Of a stretch of 8,418 nucleotides of DNA, positions 1 to 5,896 are shown in pieces (the first letter of the stretch is position 1; each line of letters starts with the position of its first letter). The position numbers were made by a program, and so were the translations under genes. The notes beneath the pieces were generated by a model, which saw only the letters and a list, made by a program, of their open reading frames with translations, made no database searches and was not told where the DNA came from. Origin of the DNA: Blautia sp. (GTDB lineage Bacteria; Bacillota; Clostridia; Lachnospirales; Lachnospiraceae); NCBI GenBank assembly GCA_017515945.1, contig JAFWDX010000473.1, positions 1-8,418 of the forward strand, read 5' to 3'.

Positions 1-50
1 GCAGAGGACTGAAAATCCTCGTGTCGCTGGTTCGATTCCGGCTCTGGGCA
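1..50 (+). tRNA. tRNA-Phe (GAA), 5' part cut off by window edge
   Basis: Only the anticodon arm to the 3' end is present. The anticodon stem is GAGGA/TCCTC around the loop CTGAAAA, giving anticodon GAA (Phe). The T arm is GCTGG-TTCGATT-CCGGC with one G-T wobble. It is followed by the 7-nt acceptor strand TCTGGGC and discriminator A at 50. CCA is not encoded. It lies 19 nt before tRNA-Lys, so the two are probably one transcript. Confidence 0.93.
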
Positions 51-69
51 TCTTTTCATGTAAGGACAT

Positions 70-142
70 GGAGCATTAGCTCAGGTGGTAGAGCACTTGA
101 CTTTTAATCAAGTTGTCCGGGGTTCGAATCCCCGATGCTTCA
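70..142 (+). tRNA. tRNA-Lys (TTT)
   Basis: This is a complete 73-nt cloverleaf. Acceptor GGAGCAT (70-76) pairs with ATGCTTC (135-141), with one G-T wobble, and the discriminator is A142. The anticodon stem CTTGA/TCAAG closes the loop CTTTTAA, giving anticodon TTT, which reads AAA/AAG lysine codons. The T arm is CGGGG-TTCGAAT-CCCCG. CCA is not encoded, so the 3' end must be added after processing. Confidence 0.97.
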
Positions 143-152
143 TTTTATACTA

Positions 153-200
153 GAGGGTCTTAATACATGGAATGCTTTGCATCCATGTATTTAGAGCCTC
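153..200 (+). other. Long near-perfect hairpin downstream of tRNA-Lys
   Basis: A 48-nt inverted repeat folds as GAGG-x-TCT-x-AATACATGG-(bulged A)-ATGC, a TTT loop, then the complementary arm. This gives about 20 base pairs with two internal mismatches and one bulge. No T-tract follows (TGCATATACC comes next), so it is not a classical intrinsic terminator. It could be a tRNA 3' processing or stabilising structure, a weak terminator or a remnant palindromic element. Confidence 0.6.
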
Positions 201-260
201 TGCATATACCGCGCGGAAAATTATACATATTTCCATTTATTTGATCGCGCCAGTATATCA

Positions 261-292
261 GCCACGGGTCGTTTTCCCGTGGCTTCTTTTAT
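261..292 (+). terminator. Rho-independent terminator of the tRNA transcript
   Basis: A perfect 8-bp GC-rich stem GCCACGGG/CCCGTGGC (261-268 with 276-283) encloses a 7-nt TCGTTTT loop. It is followed directly by the T-rich tract TTCTTTTAT. It lies between the tRNA genes and the MATE gene, so the transporter most likely has its own promoter after this point. Confidence 0.85.
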
Positions 293-334
293 ACTTAATT
301 ATCTATACCGCAATAACACAGAGGGATCATTATT

Positions 335-1666
335 ATGACAAAAGATATGACGAAAGGCTCCATTTTCCCTATGCTCATTCGCTTTACCGTTCCCCTTATC
401 ATGGGAAACATCCTTCAGCTTACATATAATGCAGTAGACAGTATGATCGTAGGCAGGTATGTGGGAAGAGCAGCACTTGCTGCCGTAGGAACAACGAATC
501 CGCTGATGACGCTTGTCCTCCTGTTTACCAATGGAATATGTCTGGGAGCCGGCATACTGGTAGGATTTCATTATGGAGCGAAGGATACGGAGCAGCTTCG
601 CCGCCATGTCAGCACCGGTATGCTGGCAGGCATCGCTTTTTCCATTATCATATCCATACTGATGATCTTTTTTGCCGGTCATATAATGTCTCTCATGCAG
701 GCGGATCCGGAGATCATGGATCAGGCTGTGCGTTACCTGCGCATGATCATGCTGGGCCTGGTCTTCAGCTTTATTTACAACTACCTGGCCAGCATGCTGC
801 GGGCGATGGGCGACAGCAAATCGCCCCTGTATTTCCTGGGTATCAGTGCTGTACTTAATATCGCGGGAGATCTGTTCTTTGTGATCGTTCTGCGGCTCGG
901 GGTTTTCGGAGCGGCGCTGAGCACGATCCTCTGCGAGGCATTGAGTGCGGTTCTTTGCTGGATCTATATATACAGAAGAATACCGGAACTGCGCCTCGGC
1001 AAAAAGTGGATGACCTTTGATCACAGTATTTTAAAGACAATGGTCTCTTATGGAATCGTCAGCGCCTTGCAGCAGTCGACGGTCCAGATGGGAAAGCTGG
1101 CCGTCCAGGCCTTTGTCAATACGTTAGGTGTGACGACTACTGCAGCGTTTAATGCGACGAACAGGATCGATGATTACGCGATCGTACCGGAACAGAATAT
1201 GGCCCATGCCATGAGCAGCGTAATGGCCCAGAACTATGGGGCGCATCAGGACAGTCGCGTCCGCAGGACCTTCAGATACGGATTGTACATGGAACTGGGG
1301 TTTGGCGTTGTGATCGGTCTGATTTTGTATCTGTGCGCCGGTCATGTCATCGGCCTGTTTTCGTCCGATCCGGAGGTTATAGCGGAAGGCGTCCGTTTCC
1401 TTCACCTCATTGCCTTTATGTATCCGGTCCCCGGGCTGACCAATGACATACAGGGATATTTCAGAGGAACAGGAGATCTCAAGGTTACTCTTTGGAGCAG
1501 CATGCTCAATATGGGTGTCAGAGTGCTCAGCTGCTATATCATGCTCTTCCGTTTCGGGATGCGGTTTGAAGCGATCCCGTGGTCGTATCTGATCGGATGG
1601 GGCACGATGATCGCTTTTGAGATACCCTATCTGATCATGGCGCTTCGCAGGAAAAAGATGAATTGA
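335..1666 (+). CDS. MATE-family multidrug/toxin efflux transporter
   Basis: This 443-residue protein is the usual length for a MATE (multidrug and toxic compound extrusion) antiporter. The family sits in the cytoplasmic membrane and exports cationic drugs or metabolites in exchange for Na+ or H+. The sequence shows about 12 hydrophobic segments in two homologous halves. The first half opens with the typical PLIMGNILQLTYNAVDSMIVG stretch (residues about 20-40). The second half has the family-like NxxxRIDDYAIVPEQNMAHAMSSVMAQNYGA region (about 269-300) and RGTGD (about 383). The start is supported by GAGGG at 321-325, 9 nt before the ATG; a second in-frame ATG four codons later is possible. It stands alone downstream of the tRNA terminator. 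Its last 32 bp overlap the 3' end of the convergent dihydrouridine synthase gene. The substrate cannot be told from the sequence. Confidence 0.95.
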   Translation: MTKDMTKGSIFPMLIRFTVPLIMGNILQLTYNAVDSMIVGRYVGRAALAAVGTTNPLMTLVLLFTNGICLGAGILVGFHYGAKDTEQLRRHVSTGMLAGIAFSIIISILMIFFAGHIMSLMQADPEIMDQAVRYLRMIMLGLVFSFIYNYLASMLRAMGDSKSPLYFLGISAVLNIAGDLFFVIVLRLGVFGAALSTILCEALSAVLCWIYIYRRIPELRLGKKWMTFDHSILKTMVSYGIVSALQQSTVQMGKLAVQAFVNTLGVTTTAAFNATNRIDDYAIVPEQNMAHAMSSVMAQNYGAHQDSRVRRTFRYGLYMELGFGVVIGLILYLCAGHVIGLFSSDPEVIAEGVRFLHLIAFMYPVPGLTNDIQGYFRGTGDLKVTLWSSMLNMGVRVLSCYIMLFRFGMRFEAIPWSYLIGWGTMIAFEIPYLIMALRRKKMN

Positions 1667-2612
1667 CAGGCCCCTCTGCCTCTGACAGGAGCATATGGGC
1701 ATATGTGAGGTACTGATCCGGTGTGACGGCCTTGCGCATCTTTTTGAACAGTTTTTCATTCACCGGCTGACACAATGGACGGAAGCTCCAGATGTCCTTC
1801 ATTTTGGAGACGGCCTGCCGGTTGTCCGGATAAAGAGCCAGATAATCTTCAAAAAGCCGGTCATGATAATGTACAAATGCCTCAGGAGCTGTCCGGATCC
1901 CTTTGATCTTTGCCACAAGCGACGGATCGGCGATCAGTCCGCGCCCGATCATGACCCGGTCGGTTCCGGCATAGCGGTTCCGGAAAGCGGAAACGTCTGC
2001 CGGTGTACGCAGATCTCCGTTATAGCATACCGGATGGCTGCTTTCTGCGGACATGGCTTCAAAAATATCCATATGAGGCGAACCTTTGTACATTTCATTC
2101 ATCAGCCTGGGATGAATGATCAGCTCTGAAAGAGGATAGCGGTTGTATATTCGCATGAGCTGTACAGCTTCATCGATGTCTGAGATACCGATCCGGGTCT
2201 TCACAGACAGCTGCAGATGCATATCCTGTTCCGCCATCCCCTCAAATACAGTTTCAAAAAAACGGTCAAGCTCGTCTGGGTCCGCCAGAAAGCCTGCTCC
2301 CCTGCCCCGTTTGGCTACCTGGGGCATGGGGCAGCCCAGATTGAGATTTATTTCGTTATAACCATATCCGGCCAGCGTCCTGAGAGCCCAGAGAAGCTGG
2401 CCGGCTTTATTTGTCAGAATCTGGGGAACGAGATAAAGTCCCTGATTGTTTTCCGGGAGGATGTCCCGGATCTCGCTTTTGTGAAAGTGCAGAGTCTGAT
2501 TGGCTACGAGAAAAGGCGAAAAGTATTTGTCGATACCGGGAAATTCTCTGCTGTGCTCCCGCCGCAGCGGTGCGAGAGAGATTCCTTCCAGGGGGGCAAA
2601 ATAGTATTTCAA
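1635..2612 (-). CDS. dus: tRNA-dihydrouridine synthase (Dus family)
   Basis: This 325-residue protein is an FMN-dependent enzyme that reduces uridine to dihydrouridine in the tRNA D-loop using NADPH, in the cytosol. It is a TIM barrel: the FMN-binding FAPLEG start (residues 5-10); the catalytic-cysteine motif NLNLGCP with Cys94 as proton donor; LSVKTRIG (Lys138, Arg140); IIHPR (His167); CYNGD (Asn198-Asp200) and IGRG (about 222-225) for the flavin phosphate. The C-terminal helical tRNA-binding domain is present. The start codon is TTG (2610-2612): AAAGGAG (2618-2624) lies 5 nt upstream and the conserved barrel begins immediately. No other in-frame start gives an intact N-terminus. It resembles the DusB/DusC-like group more than a fused nifR3 operon form. 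Its upstream region carries mobile repeat 1, beginning about 45 bp from the start. Confidence 0.94.
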   Translation of the reverse strand: MKYYFAPLEGISLAPLRREHSREFPGIDKYFSPFLVANQTLHFHKSEIRDILPENNQGLYLVPQILTNKAGQLLWALRTLAGYGYNEINLNLGCPMPQVAKRGRGAGFLADPDELDRFFETVFEGMAEQDMHLQLSVKTRIGISDIDEAVQLMRIYNRYPLSELIIHPRLMNEMYKGSPHMDIFEAMSAESSHPVCYNGDLRTPADVSAFRNRYAGTDRVMIGRGLIADPSLVAKIKGIRTAPEAFVHYHDRLFEDYLALYPDNRQAVSKMKDIWSFRPLCQPVNEKLFKKMRKAVTPDQYLTYAHMLLSEAEGPVNSSFSCEAP

Positions 2613-2617
2613 AAAAG

Positions 2618-2624
2618 CTCCTTT
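2618..2624 (-). promoter_or_regulatory. Shine-Dalgarno site deciding the TTG start of dus
   Basis: On the minus strand AAAGGAG is followed by CTTTT and then TTG. The 5-nt spacing is slightly short but workable. It supports the TTG initiator, since the next in-frame Met codons lie well inside the barrel. Confidence 0.75.
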
Positions 2625-2647
2625 CTGAAAATCAGATATAAAATGAA

Positions 2648-2655
2648 CAGATAAA
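2648..2655 (+). repeat. Left 8-bp flanking direct repeat (target-site duplication) of mobile repeat 1
   Basis: CAGATAAA directly abuts the left terminal inverted repeat. An identical CAGATAAA directly abuts the right end at 2801-2808. This is the pattern left by an insertion that duplicates 8 bp of target. The neighbourhood is itself a short tandem repeat, so chance or repeat structure cannot be fully excluded. Confidence 0.65.
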
Positions 2656-2800
2656 GTAACTGTTCAGTCAGCACCTCGCATTTACTGCGAGGCGCGTGAG
2701 ACAAAAGCTGAACATCCAAGGCCAGGCGCACTTTCAATGCGACAAAAGGAGCCTGCGCCTGGCCTCGTAACTGTGAAGGAACTTGTGACTGAACAGTTAC
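2656..2800. mobile_element. Miniature inverted-repeat element, copy 1 (IS66-like MITE)
   Basis: A 145-bp non-coding element has perfect 15-bp terminal inverted repeats: GTAACTGTTCAGTCA (2656-2670) and its exact complement (2786-2800). Its first 35 bp are identical to copy 2 at 6960-6994. Inside are a 7-bp hairpin CCTCGCA/TGCGAGG (2674-2692) and a perfect 12-bp stem AGGCCAGGCGCA/TGCGCCTGGCCT (2719-2730 with 2754-2765). It sits between the divergent dus and cinA-type genes. Identical 8-bp direct repeats flank it. IS66-family insertion sequences are known for ends beginning GTAA and 8-bp target duplications. The element encodes no transposase and would need one in trans. Confidence 0.8.
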
Positions 2801-2845
2801 CAGATAAAAACGAACAGATAAAAAACGAATGGATAATAAAACGGA
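2801..2845 (+). repeat. Short A-rich tandem repeat upstream of the cinA-type gene
   Basis: Three imperfect units stand in a row: CAGATAAAAACGAA (2801-2814), CAGATAAAAAACGAA (2815-2829) and TGGATAATAAAACGGA (2830-2845). Related sequence lies left of the mobile element (2634-2655), so the insertion probably interrupted a longer array. The last unit abuts the ribosome binding site. Confidence 0.6.
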
Positions 2846-2860
2846 TGGAGGCAAAACCAG

Positions 2861-3394
2861 ATGCAGAATAAAGCAGGCAATGAGCTTACAAAAATCCAGG
2901 AGCTGTACGCAAAGCTTACACACAGGCTCATCGACTGTGCCATGACGATCACAACGATGGAGAGCTGTACGGGAGGACTGATCGCTTCTCTGCTGACAGA
3001 TACGGAAGGCTCCTCGGCCGTGGTCAGAGGAGCCTTTGTGACGTACAGTAATGAAGCTAAAATCCGCCTGGGTGTGCAGGAGCAGACGATCCTCGCTCAT
3101 GGCGTATATTCCCCGGAGACAGCGAGGGAGATGGCTGAGGTCTGCAGACGGTATTATCAGGCGGATATCGGCCTCGGTGTGACAGGCACGACCGGAAATA
3201 CGGATCCGGCAAATGCGGACAGTGTGCCCGGTCAGGTCTGGTTCGCCATTGATTTCAAGGGTCATATGGAGGATTACCATATAACGCTCAAAACAATGGG
3301 ATCCCGTTTTGAATGTAAGCTTGAGATCGTCAAAGCCGTTGCTGAAAAGCTGCTGGAGCTGACAGGCGCCTCAGGCGTCGCCGATACACAGTGA
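2861..3394 (+). CDS. pncC: CinA C-terminal domain / PncC-type nicotinamide-nucleotide amidohydrolase
   Basis: This 177-residue stand-alone protein corresponds to the C-terminal domain of CinA (about 160 residues). That domain deamidates nicotinamide mononucleotide to nicotinic acid mononucleotide in NAD salvage. Conserved blocks are MESCTGG (residues about 33-39), LLTDTEGSS, GAFVTYSNEAK, GVYSPETAREMAE and GLGVTGTTGN. The final block is GVTGTTGN where many relatives have GxTGxAGP, a modest variation. The N-terminal molybdopterin-binding-like domain of full-length CinA is absent. The start follows TGGAGG (2846-2851) with 9-nt spacing. It lies 60 bp downstream of mobile repeat 1. Its 3' end overlaps the convergent gene at 3371 by 24 bp. 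A nearby gene for NMN production is not visible, so the pathway role rests on family knowledge. Confidence 0.9.
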   Translation: MQNKAGNELTKIQELYAKLTHRLIDCAMTITTMESCTGGLIASLLTDTEGSSAVVRGAFVTYSNEAKIRLGVQEQTILAHGVYSPETAREMAEVCRRYYQADIGLGVTGTTGNTDPANADSVPGQVWFAIDFKGHMEDYHITLKTMGSRFECKLEIVKAVAEKLLELTGASGVADTQ

Positions 3395-5683
3395 CTGGAT
3401 CAGTTCATAAAGCGCATCTATGTTCAGGTTTTCGTTCTCATATTTCACGCCCATTTTCAGTTCTTTTTTGCGGGTGTTGGAGGTCCAGTCGATCTCACCG
3501 TAGGCGACAGGATTTCGCGCACGTCCCCGGATGACCGCCATGATCCCTTCTGTTGTAAATACCAGATCACAGTCGGACCGTGAGCGGTCATCCAGCACGG
3601 CCAGCGTTCTGGCCCGCATGCCCGGGTATTTCTGCAGAGTCTTGTTGTAGAAGTACCGATTCATCCGGGGATCTTCCTGTGTATAAAATTCCACAGTTTC
3701 CTTATTTATAACGACCGCGTCCATGGCTTCTTTGATCAGCCGGATCATTTCCGTATTTTTGTTGACCCGTTCATTCTGCTTCACAGCTTCTTCGCTGAGC
3801 AGATCCGGTGTGAACCAGGTCTGGGAGGCGGCATGCCTGGGCGCCTCCGAGCGATGCAGATACAGATATTCTGGAAGCTCCAGCTCTTCCTTGCTGCAGA
3901 AGCGGATCAGTCCCGCTTCCGATATGGCAAAGTCCTGCATTTCGGTCTTTGCGGCAATGCATTCCCGGGCGGCCGTTGTCAGGGCGTCAAAGAACTCTCC
4001 TGTGAGAGAACGGACGGTGACCTCCTCAACGCGCATGTACGCCTCGACATCAAAATCCTCGAGGGATTCCTCGATCAGACGGATCCTCTCACGGTTGCTG
4101 TGTACAGCCTTCATGACCAGGGTCTGAAGAGATGCCTGTGTCTGTTCAGCCTGAGCAAACTCGAGCTGGCATACGGAGGCAAACATTTTGTTGAGAATAT
4201 CGATCAACTGGTAAGAATAGGGGATATCCTGTACCTCCTGCAGATAAGCCATTCGGGTGCTTTTGCTGCTCATGGCAACCTTGATCCGGCTGATCCTCTG
4301 CTCCCTGGCCTGCGGCGTATCGAGGTATAGAAGCTTTTCGGAGGCTTCCTCCGCAGCTGTGCCTGGCTCGGTGCCGGGCAGGGGGATGATCTGGTTTATC
4401 AGGATGTCATATTTCTCCGTAAAACGGGAGAGGACCAGCAGCACCATCTTTTCCATGATCTTCCTCTGCCGGTTGATAAAAGTGTCTCCGAGCTCCTTTG
4501 GCGAGATCTGGCGGGAAGCGGGCATGGGGAACAGATAATCTCCGTTGATCCTGCTTGCCAGCAGTCCGTAGGATATCTCCGCCTGTCTGTCCATTTGAGT
4601 AATGGATCGCTGTACGTAGATCGAGCTAAGCAGCTGGGCATTGATCACGGCATTGTAGTTCTCGTTTACGAGGGTTTTGAGCTCGGCGGCCGCAGACTCC
4701 GTGGCTCCGGCTTTGAGGTAACCGATGGCGCAGAGCTGATGGACATCCCAGGAATTGCCCGCACAGCCGCGGGCTTTGTCAATGAGCGAGAGTATTTTAT
4801 CATGATCGGCTGCCGGATCAAGCAGATCCGCGTATTCAAGGCAGCAGGCCGCTGTGATCTCGTCCTCACGCAGGAGCTGGAAACGGTTTGCGCCCTGATA
4901 GTATTCAAAGTATTTCCGGGCCTGATCCCTGAAATAAGACCGGGATTCCTCATCCAGTTCCAGCTCCTCATCCATGGCGATGCCGCAGGCTGTATTCCCG
5001 AAGTGGTACCAGAATGGCGGATATGCCGCAAAATGCTCCTTGACGGACTCGAGCCGTTCATATTTGCGCACGGCATCCTTGTCCATCAGGATGTCGTTGA
5101 ACTGGTGGATCTGGCGCTGGGAAAGACGGAATGCGTCCGGAAAATCATATTTGTCCGCCAGACGCCACGCCGTCTCAAACAGCTGCTGCTGCAGGCCTTC
5201 AAACTGTTCCAGCGCGGAGCGCTGAAGCTTGAACAGCTGCTGATCCCTGTCCAGGTTGTACTGAGCCCGGTTTTTGCGGTAGTTCATATAGCCGATCCCG
5301 ACCTGACTGGCCAGAGAGATGCCCATGGAGACCGGATTACCACCTGCCACCAGCAGAGCGAGATTGGGAACGGCAGTCCAGATGGCATTTTTCATTTTTT
5401 GCTGATATTCTTTTTCTATGAACTGCTTTTCTGTCTCCTGGATCCGGAAAAAGGTGATCGTTTCCAGCACCCTTTTCAGGATCTCCAGCAGGGCTTCGTC
5501 CTTGGGCATGCATTCCAGATTCAGGTTGTTCAGGATCGTCTCATACTCCTGGTCAAGGACCTCGATATCATTATAGGCAATGATCTGCGATACGGAGACG
5601 GTGCACAGGTTCAGCGCATAGGCAGCCTGGAACTGTTCGCGGGTGAAGGGCAGACCGCTTGGCATTTGTTCTTTTTCGTTCAT
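3371..5683 (-). CDS. Large uncharacterised helical protein with possible C-terminal PH-like domain
   Basis: This is a 770-residue protein whose function I do not recognise. Residues 1-100 are helical and charged. Residues about 104-131 form a Gly/Ala/Leu-rich hydrophobic stretch (LALLVAGGNPVSMGISLAS) that might insert in or lie on a membrane or pack as a glycine zipper. Residues about 135-230 are helical and Gln-rich (coiled-coil-like). Residues about 250-360 have the rhythm of TPR-like helical hairpins (ACCLEYADLL, IGYLKAGATESAAAELKTL, NAQLLSSIYV). Residues about 400-600 are again helical. The last 75 residues read LAVLDDRSRSDCDLVFTTEG then IMAVIRG and VAYGEIDW, a beta-rich pattern resembling the PH-like tails of some bacterial proteins. 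No signal peptide is seen. The ATG at 5681-5683 is chosen because AAAAGGAG lies 6 nt upstream; a start at 5800 would translate the tandem repeat. It follows the nuclease-fold gene on the same strand after a 209-bp gap. Confidence 0.85.
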   Translation of the reverse strand: MNEKEQMPSGLPFTREQFQAAYALNLCTVSVSQIIAYNDIEVLDQEYETILNNLNLECMPKDEALLEILKRVLETITFFRIQETEKQFIEKEYQQKMKNAIWTAVPNLALLVAGGNPVSMGISLASQVGIGYMNYRKNRAQYNLDRDQQLFKLQRSALEQFEGLQQQLFETAWRLADKYDFPDAFRLSQRQIHQFNDILMDKDAVRKYERLESVKEHFAAYPPFWYHFGNTACGIAMDEELELDEESRSYFRDQARKYFEYYQGANRFQLLREDEITAACCLEYADLLDPAADHDKILSLIDKARGCAGNSWDVHQLCAIGYLKAGATESAAAELKTLVNENYNAVINAQLLSSIYVQRSITQMDRQAEISYGLLASRINGDYLFPMPASRQISPKELGDTFINRQRKIMEKMVLLVLSRFTEKYDILINQIIPLPGTEPGTAAEEASEKLLYLDTPQAREQRISRIKVAMSSKSTRMAYLQEVQDIPYSYQLIDILNKMFASVCQLEFAQAEQTQASLQTLVMKAVHSNRERIRLIEESLEDFDVEAYMRVEEVTVRSLTGEFFDALTTAARECIAAKTEMQDFAISEAGLIRFCSKEELELPEYLYLHRSEAPRHAASQTWFTPDLLSEEAVKQNERVNKNTEMIRLIKEAMDAVVINKETVEFYTQEDPRMNRYFYNKTLQKYPGMRARTLAVLDDRSRSDCDLVFTTEGIMAVIRGRARNPVAYGEIDWTSNTRKKELKMGVKYENENLNIDALYELIQSLCIGDA

Positions 5684-5689
5684 CTTATT

Positions 5690-5697
5690 CTCCTTTT
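5690..5697 (-). promoter_or_regulatory. Shine-Dalgarno site fixing the 5683 start
   Basis: On the minus strand AAAAGGAG is followed by AATAAG and ATG. Its strength and 6-nt spacing decide this start over the upstream in-frame ATG at 5800. The 39 extra residues from that ATG would be encoded by the non-coding-looking tandem repeat. Confidence 0.85.
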
Positions 5698-5720
5698 CGG
5701 ATGCGAGGGTATCACAGGGG

Positions 5721-5896
5721 ATATCACACAGGGAGTGATTCTCTGTGCAGCATAACACGGCTTCACAGTGGATGGATGATTCACAATAAAGATATATCAC
5801 ACAGAGAATGGTTCTCTGTGTGGCTTAACACAGAAACACAGTGGACGATCCGCAATAATAATATATCACACAGCGAACCGTCTCCGTGTGGTTTAA
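5721..5896. repeat. About 2.5 tandem copies of a ~70-bp hairpin-bearing repeat
   Basis: Units begin with ATATCACACAG at 5721, 5794 and 5863, giving periods of 73 and 69 bp. The third copy is truncated and merges into the stop codon of the nuclease-fold gene. Each unit opens with an inverted repeat. Copy 2 has a perfect 11-bp stem CACACAGAGAA/TTCTCTGTGTG with a 3-nt loop (5798-5822). Copy 1 keeps a 9-bp stem with two G-T wobbles (5727-5747). Copy 3 is weaker (5867-5890, two mismatches). Read on the minus strand, the copy 2 and copy 3 hairpins are each followed by an AT-rich run (ATATATCTTTATTG, ATATATTATTATTG), so they might act as weak terminators or attenuators between the two minus-strand genes. 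Confidence 0.8.

Noticed and set aside
299..1024. 241-codon minus-strand frame opposite the MATE gene
   Set aside because: Its His/Gln/Asp-rich low-complexity composition is typical of an antisense shadow of a membrane-protein gene.
4595..5755. 386-codon open frame on the plus strand
   Set aside because: It is antisense to the 770-residue gene, has no domain-like content, and mirrors that gene's codon pattern.
5684..5800. N-terminal extension of the 770-residue protein to an in-frame ATG at 5800
   Set aside because: The 39 extra residues are Cys/His-rich, are encoded by the tandem repeat, and lie upstream of an excellent ribosome binding site for the 5683 start.
5721..5896. CRISPR array
   Set aside because: There are only 2.5 copies, the units are ~70 bp and diverged throughout, and there is no constant repeat alternating with unique spacers.
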